A stretch of 64,000 bases of DNA from Mediterraneibacter glycyrrhizinilyticus (GCF_015560805.1 NZ_JADMSO010000011.1:35811-99810); one strand, 5' to 3'; shown: positions 45,487 through 54,853, counted from the stretch's first letter. Numbers and translations are program-made. Notes: generated from the sequence alone by a model not told the origin.

Positions 45487-47094
45487 CTATACCGGTACCG
45501 AATCTGCCTCCTCGTCCGTATACTGCTCTGCCAATTCTTTGCTATATTCATACAATTCATCATTGATCAGCAGCGCTTTCACTATCTCCCATGTACTGTC
45601 CGTTATTTTAATCCGAACCATCGGATAATAACGGGCAAAAGATTTATCGTCTGTTTCAATATCAAAAAAAATCTTTTCCCAGTCTTTATCACGGATCAAA
45701 ATAGATCTGTTCTGCCTGATCATCCATTCTTTTCGTTTTTGAGTTTTCTCCTCCATCAGCTTTTTATAAGTGTCTTCTTTCAATGTGTCTTCTGAAAATC
45801 GTATTAATTTTCCGATCGCTTTTCTAATACCCGGAGTGATCGTACTTCCTGTCTCATAAAATTGTAATTCATCCAACCTGTTAATGTCATAATGTTCTTT
45901 CTTCTCTGCCTGTCCCGATTCATGAACCAACAATTCTTCCTCGAAAGACGTATTCCGCTCTTTCGCTTCTGTTTCCAAATATGTATCTATCATCCGATTC
46001 ACATCGCACTTCTCCCCAATTCCCATGAGCAGCGCCATCCGTATCTCCTCCAACGGGATATAGCGATCAACGTTCTCATTTCCGAAAGTACTACGCCAAA
46101 ATTGATGTATGAAAAAATCGATACCATATGGTGTCTCCACATTCTGATCAGTCTCCCAAATATCCACGCAGCTTTTCTCCGGTATATGAAGCTTGGCATC
46201 CATAACCAGCTTCACAAATGCTTCATATTGCGTCTCCGTTTTCTCTTGTTCATCTTTAAATTGTACAAATTCGCATAGTTTCTGCAGATCGAACCCCTGA
46301 ATCATATACGCAGAAAAACTGTCAGAAAATCCAATCGTTCCAATCTTTAGATGGCGAAATTCTTTTTTCCATACTGTGTCAATGGTCTCCTCCGAATATA
46401 CTTTGCGTATAAACGCTCCGAACTCAGCTCCTTTTATTCCCAGATAAAAACTTCGGAGAATCTCAAGCTTCTCTTCTTCTGTAAACGGTAAAACTGACAC
46501 ACGCTTCCAAAAACGCTCCATATAACAGCGATCCGGCATATCGATCGGCTTTTTCAAAAACTGGTTTGCGATCGCAACAGCACGCTTACACTGACTTCTC
46601 GTAATATCCCCGGAAACAAAGGCTTTTGTACCTAATTTTACTTCGATAAAGCATGCGATCGCAAGCAAATACATATGATAAGGTTCTCCCTGTGTCTTGC
46701 CTCTCCACAGACAATACGCATTGTCAAATTCCGAATCGTCCCATGGATAATCCAGATACTCCGGTAACTTAGCGATCATCGCATCTCCGGCATCCGGATC
46801 CACATCCTCCTGCTTAACAAGATCTCTTGGCATTGAAAAGGACTCAGCAGTGCGCATATAAAGATAATCTCCATCCGCACTCCAGAAATAGCGCATGTGC
46901 TCGTTGTTACAACCCGAAGTCTGCTCAAACTCATCTACCGGCACAAGGCAGATCGTATCAATTCCATGAATCCTTACTTCCTTACGCATTGCCAAATTCA
47001 ATTCTTTTGCCAGACACAGTGCTTCTTCATATACTTCTCGCCACTCCTGCGGTGTCACTGCCTTTGAAATACTTAAAGATATACAAACACCCAT
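45487..47094 (-). CDS. Unknown 535-residue protein
   Basis: No family recognised. Soluble, acidic, 535 residues, starting MGVCISLSISKAVTPQEW. The first ~90 residues look like a separate alpha/beta domain (EVRIHGIDTICLVP, MRYFWSADGDYLYMRTAE). The middle is alpha-helical with Trp, Asp and Cys (CLWRGKTQGEPYHMYLLAIA, FVSGDITRSQCKRAVAIANQ), and a helical tail ends in YTDEEADSV. No signal peptide or membrane helix. It is divergent from an XRE regulator, and the space between them contains repeated dyads, so the pair is probably a regulated unit. I cannot assign a function. AGGAAG lies about nine bases before the ATG. Confidence 0.75.
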   Translation of the reverse strand: MGVCISLSISKAVTPQEWREVYEEALCLAKELNLAMRKEVRIHGIDTICLVPVDEFEQTSGCNNEHMRYFWSADGDYLYMRTAESFSMPRDLVKQEDVDPDAGDAMIAKLPEYLDYPWDDSEFDNAYCLWRGKTQGEPYHMYLLAIACFIEVKLGTKAFVSGDITRSQCKRAVAIANQFLKKPIDMPDRCYMERFWKRVSVLPFTEEEKLEILRSFYLGIKGAEFGAFIRKVYSEETIDTVWKKEFRHLKIGTIGFSDSFSAYMIQGFDLQKLCEFVQFKDEQEKTETQYEAFVKLVMDAKLHIPEKSCVDIWETDQNVETPYGIDFFIHQFWRSTFGNENVDRYIPLEEIRMALLMGIGEKCDVNRMIDTYLETEAKERNTSFEEELLVHESGQAEKKEHYDINRLDELQFYETGSTITPGIRKAIGKLIRFSEDTLKEDTYKKLMEEKTQKRKEWMIRQNRSILIRDKDWEKIFFDIETDDKSFARYYPMVRIKITDSTWEIVKALLINDELYEYSKELAEQYTDEEADSVPV

Positions 47095-47125
47095 CCGCGT
47101 CTCTTCCTTTCCTCATTTTTCTTTT

Positions 47126-47213
47126 GATATATTTATAGTATACATTATATATAATTACTATGTTTATTTCAAGATATATTTTATGTATACTTTGTATAGT
47201 GATAAAATATATC
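47126..47213. promoter_or_regulatory. Repeated nested dyads in the XRE control region
   Basis: Perfect inverted repeat GATATATTTTAT (47173-47184) / ATAAAATATATC (47202-47213), enclosing TATACTTTGTATA (47186-47198). A second, partial copy GATATATTTATAGTATAC starts at 47126. One copy is close to each divergent gene. Likely operator sites of the XRE protein. Confidence 0.7.
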
Positions 47214-47271
47214 AAACTCATTTTTATGCTATATGACTCTACACAACAATTGCATCAGAAAGGGGATTAAA

Positions 47272-47601
47272 ATGAAACAAGAAGATTACACAAATTTAGG
47301 TTCAAAAATAAAGGATATGCGGATCCAAATGAATCTCACACAGGCTGATGTCGCTGCCGCTCTGGAAGTCACCCCCGGCTATATCAGTAATGTTGAAAAT
47401 AACCGGACTGCCATGTCGCTTCGCATTTTGATCTATTATGCAAAATTAGCCGGGATTTCTCTGGATTCTCTCATCGGAAAGATTGATTCCGATTATCAGG
47501 AAACGGCACTTGACCGGGAGCTTTTTACACAGATTCAGAAAATGGACCCGGAAAGTAAAGAAAAGCTGCTGAAAACGCTGAAAATATGGGGGAATGAATA
47601 A
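47272..47601 (+). CDS. XRE-family transcriptional regulator
   Basis: 109 residues. Helix-turn-helix of the Cro/C1 type: LGSKIKDMRIQMNLTQADVA, VTPGYISNVENNR and LAGISLDSLIG; the C-terminal helical tail may dimerise. ATG at 47272 has AAAGGGG upstream and replaces an ATG 13 codons earlier without such a site. It ends ten bases before the convergent ABC-F gene. Likely represses itself and the divergent unknown gene. Confidence 0.9.
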   Translation: MKQEDYTNLGSKIKDMRIQMNLTQADVAAALEVTPGYISNVENNRTAMSLRILIYYAKLAGISLDSLIGKIDSDYQETALDRELFTQIQKMDPESKEKLLKTLKIWGNE

Positions 47602-47611
47602 TACATCCCCC

Positions 47612-49072
47612 CTAGATCTCAATCACTTTTGTTGCAACCGCATCCCGAAACGCCATATCATGTTCTACCAAAAGCATTGTCGGTGAAAATTTTTCTATCA
47701 GTTGTTCAATCTGCATTCTGGAATAAACATCAATAAAATTGAGCGGCTCATCCCATACATACAAATGCGCACGTTCACATAAACTTTTCGCGATCAAGAC
47801 TTTTTTCTTTTGTCCTCCCGAAAATTCTTTCATATCCTTTTCAAACTGTACCCGCTCAAAATCCATTTTTCTCAAAACGGTTTTAAACAGACTCTCCTCC
47901 AGATTATTTTTTTCAGCAAATTCCTCCAAAGTTCCAGTCAGATAAGAAGTATCCTGAGGTACATAAGAAATCCGAAGTCCCGATCCCACCGTTACTATGC
48001 CGGTATGTTCCGGCGGCTCTCCCACCAACAACTTCAACAAACTACTTTTCCCGCTTCCGTTTTTGCCCTCAATGAACACACGATCTCCTGTTCTCACCTG
48101 AAACGAAACCGGTCTGCTGACCACTCGATCTTCATAAATGACAGCCGCCTCCGAAAATGAAACCAGCATATCTGAATGATACGATTCCGGATTCATTTTC
48201 AATGCATTTACAGACTCCACATTTTTTAGCAGAACGGCTTTTTGTTCGATTGCCTGCTGTTTTCTCTTCTCAATCGTCTTGGAACGTTTCATCATTTTTG
48301 CCGATTTATGACCGACATACCCTTTATCCGCCGCACCGATTTTAGAAGCTTCCACACGGTCGGACCATCCTGCGGAACGTTCCGCCGATTTCTGAAGCCG
48401 TCCTATATCTTTTTTTAAACGCTCATTTTGTAATAGTTCCGATTCCTGTCTCCGCTCAAAATTTTCCATCCAGGATGAAAAATTTCCGCTTTGCACTTCT
48501 ATATCCGTGCGATTTATCGATAAAATATGATCCACACATCCATCTAGAAATCGCCGGTCATGTGATACAAGGATAAAGCCTTTTTTCCTATTAAGATACT
48601 CCGATACCTTTTTCCGTGCAGCTGTATCTAAATGATTGGTAGGTTCATCAATCAGCAGAAAATTGCCCTCGTTCAAAAACAGCGCCGCCAACAAAACTTT
48701 TGTCTGTTCTCCGTTTGAAAGCGTCTCAAAAGCTCTCCACAGCACCTCCATCTCCACATCGAGATATGAAAGCTCTCTCCGTATTTCCCACTCTTTTGCA
48801 TCCGGACATATTTCCTGTAAAATATCCGCAGTCTGCCTTTCCTTATCAGTGATCGGATACGGAAAGTAATCAAAACGCACATTACTGGTGATTTTTCCAC
48901 GATACTCATATTTCCCTGACAAAAGATTTAAAAATGTTGTCTTTCCTCTTCCATTTCTTCCTACAAAACCAAGCTTCCAATCCGTATCGATCTGAAAACT
49001 GACCCGATCAAATATCAGATCATAGCTTGACGGATAAGAAAATGTCAGGTCTTCCACTTTGATCATTGACAT
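47612..49072 (-). CDS. Lsa-type ABC-F ribosomal protection protein
   Basis: 486 residues, no membrane part, two ABC cassettes: GRNGRGKTTFL near 39 with LSNGEQTKVLLAALFL, and GKNGSGKSSLL near 340 with FSGGQKKKVLIAKSL, joined by a basic coiled-coil interdomain linker (about 205-290). Start IKVEDLTFSYPSSYDLIFD and DTDWKLGFVGRNGRGKTTFL closely resemble Lsa-group proteins that displace lincosamides, pleuromutilins and streptogramin A from the ribosome. The resistance spectrum is inferred. GGAGG is nine bases upstream. A long leader with an attenuator and a small peptide precedes it. Confidence 0.9.
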   Translation of the reverse strand: MSMIKVEDLTFSYPSSYDLIFDRVSFQIDTDWKLGFVGRNGRGKTTFLNLLSGKYEYRGKITSNVRFDYFPYPITDKERQTADILQEICPDAKEWEIRRELSYLDVEMEVLWRAFETLSNGEQTKVLLAALFLNEGNFLLIDEPTNHLDTAARKKVSEYLNRKKGFILVSHDRRFLDGCVDHILSINRTDIEVQSGNFSSWMENFERRQESELLQNERLKKDIGRLQKSAERSAGWSDRVEASKIGAADKGYVGHKSAKMMKRSKTIEKRKQQAIEQKAVLLKNVESVNALKMNPESYHSDMLVSFSEAAVIYEDRVVSRPVSFQVRTGDRVFIEGKNGSGKSSLLKLLVGEPPEHTGIVTVGSGLRISYVPQDTSYLTGTLEEFAEKNNLEESLFKTVLRKMDFERVQFEKDMKEFSGGQKKKVLIAKSLCERAHLYVWDEPLNFIDVYSRMQIEQLIEKFSPTMLLVEHDMAFRDAVATKVIEI

Positions 49073-49104
49073 AATGTCATTCCTCCATCCTAAAATTTAT
49101 ATCA

Positions 49105-49285
49105 AAATAAGCTGCAAGAAAGTAACTCCTGCAGCTCAATATCTTCGATATAAATCCATGCTCAAACACGGATCATTCTATATAATGAGTGATAGATTTG
49201 TAACTTTCTTGCAATGGACACAATAATCCCGTAAAACAGAATTATTGTATCGTTTCAATTATCTGCAAGAAAATCCACTCATCTT
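49105..49285 (-). promoter_or_regulatory. Ribosome-mediated attenuator of the ABC-F gene
   Basis: Three segments can pair alternatively on the RNA (minus strand): segment 1 TTTCTTGCA (49264-49272, inside the leader peptide ORF), segment 2 TGCAAGAAA (49205-49213) and segment 3 ACTTTCTTGC (49114-49123). Segment 3 is also part of a terminator hairpin, AGCTGCA (49130-49136) / TGCAGCT (49110-49116), followed by TATTTTGAT. A ribosome stalled on the leader peptide would free segment 2 to pair with segment 3 and break the terminator. The pairings are seen; the mechanism is inference by analogy with known ABC-F attenuators. Confidence 0.78.
49259..49282 (-). CDS. Leader peptide of the ABC-F attenuator (MSGFSCR)
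   Basis: Seven codons and TAA, with a very good ribosome binding site (AAAGGGGTG, 5 bases before the ATG). Its last codons include segment 1 of the attenuator, the position where a drug-stalled ribosome would change folding. Too short to have a separate function. Confidence 0.75.
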   Translation of the reverse strand: MSGFSCR

Positions 49286-49468
49286 TTCACCCCTTTTCTT
49301 TGCTACTCGAATTCGGCGTGTCCTTTGTTGTTCTTAACTATATTTGTTTAAGTTTTATGCAGATACACGCCATTTTTTACTTCAATTACATCAATTATTC
49401 TGGCTTGCTGATTTTCTGTTGCCAAAATGTTGCCACAATCGGCTTAACAGTTGATTTCGATGTAAAAC

Positions 49469-50548
49469 TTAATCTTCTTTGTTCTTATTGACCTTCAAGG
49501 TTTTCGCTTTACTTTCAAAATCATCTGTCTTCTTCCAAGCTGCAGCAGAACCTGCTCCTATCATATATAACATTCCTGCGTCTCTAAGTTTCCAAAATAT
49601 TCTTTTCATGCTATTTTCAGATTTTATTCCTGTAATATTTCTACCTATCCGATTTGTTATACTATCGTTTTTTAGTAAATAATCGACAACTATTTCTTCT
49701 GGATATTCTATAGTTTCAAATTCCTTGCCAAATTTTTTGATTGATTCAATAATCTCTTTTGTTTTACTAACAGCCTCATAAATTTGACTATACGCGCATC
49801 CCTCAACTGTAACTGGGACGCCAACTAACGTATCCCGCTCCGCTTCCCCACTAGTCTGATATCGAAAAATTTTTATGGATGAACGCTTAGGCAAACAAAT
49901 CTGCGGCTCGTCGGAAAATAACAATAGCGCCGCAACAGTTAACTTCTTATCAACAAACAATCGTTGTTTTTTTAACCATGCTTCAGTACTTGTATCTGGC
50001 ACAATGCTATTTTTAAACTTTTCCCAAACTGCAGAATTGTCTACATCCGAAAAATCTGATTCAGCAACCACCTCATTCTCAAAGGAAGAAATTCCCTTGT
50101 CCAATTCCAAACGTCTTATCTTCTCCGGAGTATCGCAAGGAAAATTTTGAGCCCCTTTTCTAACATAAGGAATTTTTCCATCAGTACAATATACTATAGA
50201 TTGTGTTTTAAAAATAGTAACTTGTAATACATATGTTGCAAGTACTGGATGTTTCAAAAACACTACCTCATAATTATTTGTCATTACCATCAAATTTGAT
50301 ATCATCTATATAAATCCATTAGCATCCTCAATCGATTTAAATCCTTCCCAATGCTTTATCTTGGTTTCATTTTCTTCTCTTATCCCTAAATAAACATCGC
50401 CTCCACTTGCATTTGCAAATGCAGATATTGTCCGACTCAATTTCTTCCCTTCAATATCTTTTGACTTAAAATCATTAAAGTGATTTTCTTCTATTGCAAA
50501 TAATGAAATCAAATCCTTTTCCGATAATGTTCGTTCTTCAAAACTTAT
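49469..50548 (-). pseudogene. AlbA-domain (Schlafen-like) ATP-binding protein gene, disrupted
   Basis: Reads as one gene in a single frame with an in-frame TAG at 50306-50308. The 5' part has SEKDLISLFAIEENHFNDFKS and GKKLSRTISAFANASGGDVY, the AlbA_2 fold; the 3' part continues with VYCTDGKIPYVRKGAQNF and a C-terminal helical/winged-helix part. CAG to TAG would explain the stop (ANGFI-stop-MISNL). At the 5' end, the position with correct spacing after GAGG is ATA, not ATG (50546-50548), so the start may also be lost. Intact relatives are predicted transcription regulators or nucleotide-binding proteins. Flanked by AT-rich DNA. Confidence 0.75.
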
Positions 50549-50908
50549 TGCATAACCTCATTTAATAAAAATTCAATGTTTTGATAGCGCATTACTTTAA
50601 ATCAATTCAAGTTATCATATAAATTACCTGATATGTAAAATAATCTGTGAAAATTTTTCAATCACTCAAACTCGGCAATTACTAATCAATTTTGTTTAGA
50701 GATTATTCTCTGTCGTGTTTACAGTTCTTTTGATTATTTGATTTATCCATATTATCCTGCCTATACAGGCTAATGTTATCATTTTGTTATCGGTGTTGAT
50801 AACACTTGCTCTGTAACTGTGGATAATAGCACTATATTCTATTTCAGATCATAAGCGATTTTGCTTAAAAAATCAATCTCTATTCAAATTCATACCATTC
50901 CTTAAATC
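50549..50908. other. 360-base AT-rich intergenic region
   Basis: No credible gene. It contains a 6-base inverted repeat GTTATC / GATAAC (50786-50803) next to another GTTATC copy, and no clear promoter. A 15-codon frame (MRYQNIEFL...) overlaps the beginning of the broken AlbA gene but has no ribosome binding site. Confidence 0.5.
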
Positions 50909-51556
50909 TCAGTCTTTGAGCAAAATACGATTTTTTTTGTATTCAATCATGCCATCTTTCTGCATTTTAGAAAGCTCGTTGCACATAGTACTGCGGTCAA
51001 CATTCAAGTAATCTGCTAATTGCTGGCGGTTATATGGAATCAGAAAAGAATTGCTTCCGGCATGTTTTGCGCATTCTGAAAAATAAGACATCAATCGGCC
51101 TCGTATGGATTTGGAACTGGTGTGCAAAATCCTTTGTGAAAGTTGCAGACTTTTATGAGCACAGACAGTCAGTAGATTTCGTGCAAGGTTTGTATGAAAA
51201 GGGCAGGCGTTTGTGCAGGTAGTCAGAACACGACCCACATTCATAAACAACACAGAGGTATCTTCCACGGCAGACACTGTAACCAGCATCGGCTGTCCCG
51301 GAATACAGGCATATACCTCAGCAAATACAGAACCAGGTGCAACACTTCCTAAAACGCTGGTATTCCCCCAAATATCGTTACAAGATATCATTGCCATGCC
51401 TGACAGTACAATGCCGATATTCTCTATAATACTCCCTTCTGAAAGAATTACTTCTCCTTTTTTATAATTGCGTTTTACACTATTCAAACAGCTTAAAAGC
51501 GAGGAGATGTCATCTTCTTCTAACCCACGGAATAGCTGCATATCGGATAATTTCAT
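50909..51556 (-). CDS. Crp/Fnr-family regulator (HcpR-like by context)
   Basis: 215 residues. cNMP-binding fold (KGEVILSEGSIIENIGIVLSG; GSVFAEVYACIPGQP) and a C-terminal winged helix (YNRQQLADYLNVDRSTMCNEL). Divergent from a ferredoxin-cupin-hcp gene set, the usual context of HcpR-type nitrosative-stress regulators in anaerobes. Whether a cofactor such as heme is bound cannot be read from sequence. A perfect 14-base palindrome (51572-51585) lies between the divergent genes as likely operator. AAGGG precedes the ATG. Confidence 0.88.
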   Translation of the reverse strand: MKLSDMQLFRGLEEDDISSLLSCLNSVKRNYKKGEVILSEGSIIENIGIVLSGMAMISCNDIWGNTSVLGSVAPGSVFAEVYACIPGQPMLVTVSAVEDTSVLFMNVGRVLTTCTNACPFHTNLARNLLTVCAHKSLQLSQRILHTSSKSIRGRLMSYFSECAKHAGSNSFLIPYNRQQLADYLNVDRSTMCNELSKMQKDGMIEYKKNRILLKD

Positions 51557-51571
51557 ATTTTTTACCCTTTC

Positions 51572-51585
51572 GTTGTTATAACAAC
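51572..51585. promoter_or_regulatory. Palindromic operator between Crp/Fnr and ferredoxin genes
   Basis: Perfect palindrome GTTGTTATAACAAC, 16 bases upstream of the regulator start and 62 bases upstream of the ferredoxin start, near a TATAAT-like box for the rightward genes. Fits a Crp/Fnr-family site. Confidence 0.75.
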
Positions 51586-51647
51586 AGATTTTTATTTTTA
51601 ATTATAATATACTATGCCCAGAAAGGCAAGAGAAAGGATGGTATAAA

Positions 51648-52358
51648 ATGATTCGAAGAATTATCCAAATAGATGAAGAAAAATGTAACGGATGTGGTGC
51701 GTGTGCCGAAGCTTGTCACGAGGGTGCAATCGGCATGGTAAACGGCAAAGCAACACTTCTGCGAGATGATTATTGTGATGGTTTGGGAGATTGTCTGCCA
51801 ACCTGCCCGACAGGTGCAATTTCCTTTGTGGAGAGAGAAGCTTCCGCCTATGATGAAAAAGCTGTGCAGGAAAATATGAGGAAAAAAGCGAAAAGCAATC
51901 ATGCCGCTGTTCCCCATACAGGCTGCCCCGGCAGTCGAATGCAGCGTATTCAACATTCACAAGAAACAACTCCTTCTGCCCGGGTACAGACAGAATCACA
52001 GTTGGGACAATGGCCATGCCAAATCAAACTGGTACCGACTAATGCACCATATTTTGACGGCGCAAAATTGTTAATTGCAGCGGATTGCAGTGCATACGCC
52101 TATGCCAGAATGCACGAGGATTTCATGCGTGGGAAAATTACGATTATCGGCTGTCCAAAGCTTGACAGCATAGACTACAGCGAAAAGCTGACGCAGATCA
52201 TTCAAAACAACAACATTCAAAGTGTGACGGTTGTACGCATGGAAGTTCCCTGCTGCGGCGGTCTGGAATTAGCTGCCAAAAAAGCGTTGCAGGCAAGCGG
52301 AAAATTCATTCCTTGGCAGATTGTTACGATTTCGTTGGGTGGTAAAATTTTGGAATAA
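51648..52358 (+). CDS. 4Fe-4S ferredoxin-type protein of the hcp cluster
   Basis: 236 residues. Two cysteine clusters near the N terminus: CNGCGACAEAC (11-21) and CDGLGDCLPTC, each for one [4Fe-4S] centre. The C-terminal ~150 residues (LLIAADCSAYAYARMHEDF, ITIIGCPKLDSIDYSEKL, VPCCGGLELAAKKAL) form a second conserved region with further cysteines. Commonly found next to hybrid cluster protein, where it probably supplies electrons. AAGGATGG precedes the ATG. First of four rightward genes. Confidence 0.9.
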   Translation: MIRRIIQIDEEKCNGCGACAEACHEGAIGMVNGKATLLRDDYCDGLGDCLPTCPTGAISFVEREASAYDEKAVQENMRKKAKSNHAAVPHTGCPGSRMQRIQHSQETTPSARVQTESQLGQWPCQIKLVPTNAPYFDGAKLLIAADCSAYAYARMHEDFMRGKITIIGCPKLDSIDYSEKLTQIIQNNNIQSVTVVRMEVPCCGGLELAAKKALQASGKFIPWQIVTISLGGKILE

Positions 52359-52371
52359 AAGGAGAGATACT

Positions 52372-52704
52372 ATGAGTAAAAAGATGAAAAACATTGCTCA
52401 ATCAGAAGTACTGACGCTGAGAGAACAAATTTCTTATCAGGAGGGGCAGGTTGTCAGCAAAACTTTGACACAAAACCAGGCAGTAAGTATTACCCTGTTC
52501 TCATTCGCAAAGGGCGAAGAGATCAGCACCCATGAATCGGATGGGGACGCCTTCGTCACCTGCTTGGATGGTATCGGAAAAATCACGATTGATGGCGTTG
52601 AATATCTGCTGCACGAAGGAGAATCTATTGTCATGCCAGCAGGCCATCCCCATGCGGTATATGGGCAGGAAGCGTTCAAGATGCTTTTAGTAGTTGTATT
52701 TTAA
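52372..52704 (+). CDS. Cupin-domain protein
   Basis: 110 residues. Small single-domain cupin: FSFAKGEEISTHESDGDAF (metal-binding His/Glu positions), GEYLL-like strand VEYLLHEGESIVMPAGHPHAV. Found beside hcp in many clostridia; its substrate is unknown. ATG at 52372 has AAAGGAG nine bases upstream; the open frame extends back into the preceding gene but without a start of this quality. Confidence 0.87.
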   Translation: MSKKMKNIAQSEVLTLREQISYQEGQVVSKTLTQNQAVSITLFSFAKGEEISTHESDGDAFVTCLDGIGKITIDGVEYLLHEGESIVMPAGHPHAVYGQEAFKMLLVVVF

Positions 52705-52737
52705 TCAAACGCAAAATTGACAAAGGAAGGTGATTTT

Positions 52738-52928
52738 ATGAAAGCAACAAAAGTAGATAAGGATCTCTGCATTGGCTGTGGGCTTTGCTGTGGATCTGCG
52801 ACGAGGTTTTCCGTATGAACGAGCAGGGAAAGGTGGAAGCGTGTCAACCAGCAGACGCTGAAAATCAAGGTGCTGTACAGGAGGCCATCGACTCGTGTCC
52901 TGTGTCTGCAATCGCCTGGGAAGATTAA
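52738..52928 (+). pseudogene. Small [4Fe-4S] ferredoxin gene with a frameshift
   Basis: Begins MKATKVDKDLCIGCGLC with AAGGAAGG upstream. The frame then hits TGA at 52828. Shifting frame near 52790 restores ICDEVFRMNEQGKVEACQPA and a final AIDSCPVSAIAWED, the C-terminal half of a clostridial-type ~60-residue ferredoxin. One base appears to be missing around the second pair of cluster cysteines. Either the gene is dead or this is a sequencing error; both halves are otherwise well conserved. Confidence 0.8.
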
Positions 52929-53007
52929 TTCAAACGCGTCTATATGCTTTTTTGATTGAGAAGAAACCACATTATTTCAAATTTTAATAGTTTTTAGGAG
53001 GCATATT

Positions 53008-54648
53008 ATGGAACAAAAAATGTTTTGCTATCAGTGTCAGGAAACCGCCGGGTGCAAGGGCTGCACCATGTCCGGCGTATGCGGAAAGAAACCTGATGTA
53101 GCGGCCATGCAGGATCTGTTGGTCTATGTCACAAAAGGAATTTCGGCTATTACGACTGCATTGCGTCAGGAAGGTAAGCAGGTATCTGCCAAAATCAATC
53201 ACTTGATTACTCTGAATCTGTTCACTACCATTACCAACGCAAATTTTGATAAAGAGAGCATTGAATCAAGAATCCGTGCTACACTGACCGAAAAGGAAGT
53301 TCTGCTAAAGCAAGTTACCAATCTGACTGTTCTGCCTGAAGCTGCAAAATGGAACGGATCTGAAAACTGGGAAGAAAAAGCCAGAACTGTCGGTGTTCTT
53401 TCTACCGAAAACGAGGATATTCGCTCTCTGCGCGAGTTAATCACCTACGGTTTGAAGGGACTTTCCGCTTACTCGAAGCACGCAAATGTGCTGTTGAAGG
53501 ACAACGATGAAGTTGACACATTTCTTCAGAAAGCACTGGCTGCCACGCTGAATGACAACCTTAGTATAGAAGATCTGATTGCTCTAACAATGGAAACAGG
53601 AAAATACGGAGTATCCGGTATGGCAATGCTGGATAAGGCTAACACAGACAGCTATGGAAACCCCGAAATTACAAAAGTAAATATCGGTGTCAGAAAGAAC
53701 CCCGGCATTCTGGTATCCGGCCACGACCTGCGCGATTTGGAAATGCTGTTAGAACAGACACAGGGAACTGGAGTGGATGTGTATACGCATTCCGAGATGT
53801 TGCCAGCTCATTATTATCCCGCTTTCAAAAAATATCCTAACTTTGTTGGTAATTATGGGAATGCTTGGTGGAAACAAAAAGAAGAATTTGAATCCTTTAA
53901 CGGTCCTATTCTAATGACAACCAACTGCATTGTTCCTCCTAAGGATAGTTACAAAAACAGGCTTTACACTACCGGCGCTGCGGGATATCCGGGATGTACA
54001 CATATTCCGGGAGAAATTGGCGAACAAAAAGATTTTTCTGCGATTATTGAGCATGCAAAAAAATGTGTCGCTCCGAGTGAAATCGAAACCGGTGAAATCA
54101 TCGGCGGATTTGCCCATGCACAAGTTCTGGCTTTGGCAGATAAAGTTGTAGAAGCTGTAAAAAGCGGTGCTATCAAAAAGTTTGTGGTTATGGCGGGCTG
54201 TGATGGTCGAGCAAAGAGCCGCGACTACTATACAGAATTTGCTAAGGCTCTGCCGAAGGACACTGTCATCCTTACTGCCGGTTGTGCAAAATATAAATAT
54301 AACAAGTTGCCTTTAGGCGATATCAATGGCATCCCACGTGTTCTGGATGCAGGTCAATGCAATGATTCCTATTCCCTTGCTGTAATCGCCTTGAAACTCA
54401 AAGAGGTCTTTGGGCTTGACGATATTAACGATCTGCCAATTATCTATAATATCGCATGGTACGAGCAAAAAGCAGTTATCGTTCTTCTGGCTCTTTTATA
54501 TCTTGGCGTGAAGAATATCCACCTTGGCCCTACACTTCCGGCATTTCTCAGCCCGAATGTTGCAAAGGTCTTGATCGAGAACTTCGGCATTGCAGGAATT
54601 GGCACTGTGGAAGAGGATATGGAGAAGTTTTTCGGTATTAACGCATAA
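53008..54648 (+). CDS. hcp: Hydroxylamine reductase (hybrid cluster protein)
   Basis: 546 residues, full length. N-terminal cysteine motif [13 protein letters not shown] for the cubane cluster, [20 protein letters not shown]-like [26 protein letters not shown] and [11 protein letters not shown], which carry ligands of the hybrid Fe-S-O cluster; CIVPP and an ending like that of other Hcp. Reduces nitric oxide or hydroxylamine in the cytoplasm. AGGAGGC is six bases before the ATG. Last gene after the ferredoxin and cupin genes. Confidence 0.97.
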   Translation: MEQKMFCYQCQETAGCKGCTMSGVCGKKPDVAAMQDLLVYVTKGISAITTALRQEGKQVSAKINHLITLNLFTTITNANFDKESIESRIRATLTEKEVLLKQVTNLTVLPEAAKWNGSENWEEKARTVGVLSTENEDIRSLRELITYGLKGLSAYSKHANVLLKDNDEVDTFLQKALAATLNDNLSIEDLIALTMETGKYGVSGMAMLDKANTDSYGNPEITKVNIGVRKNPGILVSGHDLRDLEMLLEQTQGTGVDVYTHSEMLPAHYYPAFKKYPNFVGNYGNAWWKQKEEFESFNGPILMTTNCIVPPKDSYKNRLYTTGAAGYPGCTHIPGEIGEQKDFSAIIEHAKKCVAPSEIETGEIIGGFAHAQVLALADKVVEAVKSGAIKKFVVMAGCDGRAKSRDYYTEFAKALPKDTVILTAGCAKYKYNKLPLGDINGIPRVLDAGQCNDSYSLAVIALKLKEVFGLDDINDLPIIYNIAWYEQKAVIVLLALLYLGVKNIHLGPTLPAFLSPNVAKVLIENFGIAGIGTVEEDMEKFFGINA

Positions 54649-54690
54649 AAAATACTCCGTCAAAAGAAATAGATCCAACAGGCATAAAGA

Positions 54691-54727
54691 AACCTCGGAA
54701 ACCCTTAGAAAATGGGCATCCGAGGTT
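54691..54727. terminator. Terminator between converging hcp and guaA
   Basis: Perfect 8-base arms AACCTCGG / CCGAGGTT, with an inner CCC...GGG pairing, followed by TTCTG on plus and TCTTTATG on minus. Bidirectional. Confidence 0.8.
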
Positions 54728-54853
54728 TTCTGTCTGTTATTCGAATCTGACAACGCCTAATCATTTTGTTTTCAGACTTGCTTTCCACCATACACCTTTT
54801 CTTATTGATAAATCATCCCTTTATCCACAATCTCCCTCGCACACGCTTGTATA

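Noticed and set aside
50786..50803. GTTATC...GATAAC inverted repeat in the AT-rich region
   Set aside because: Only six base pairs in AT-rich DNA; not enough to support a site.
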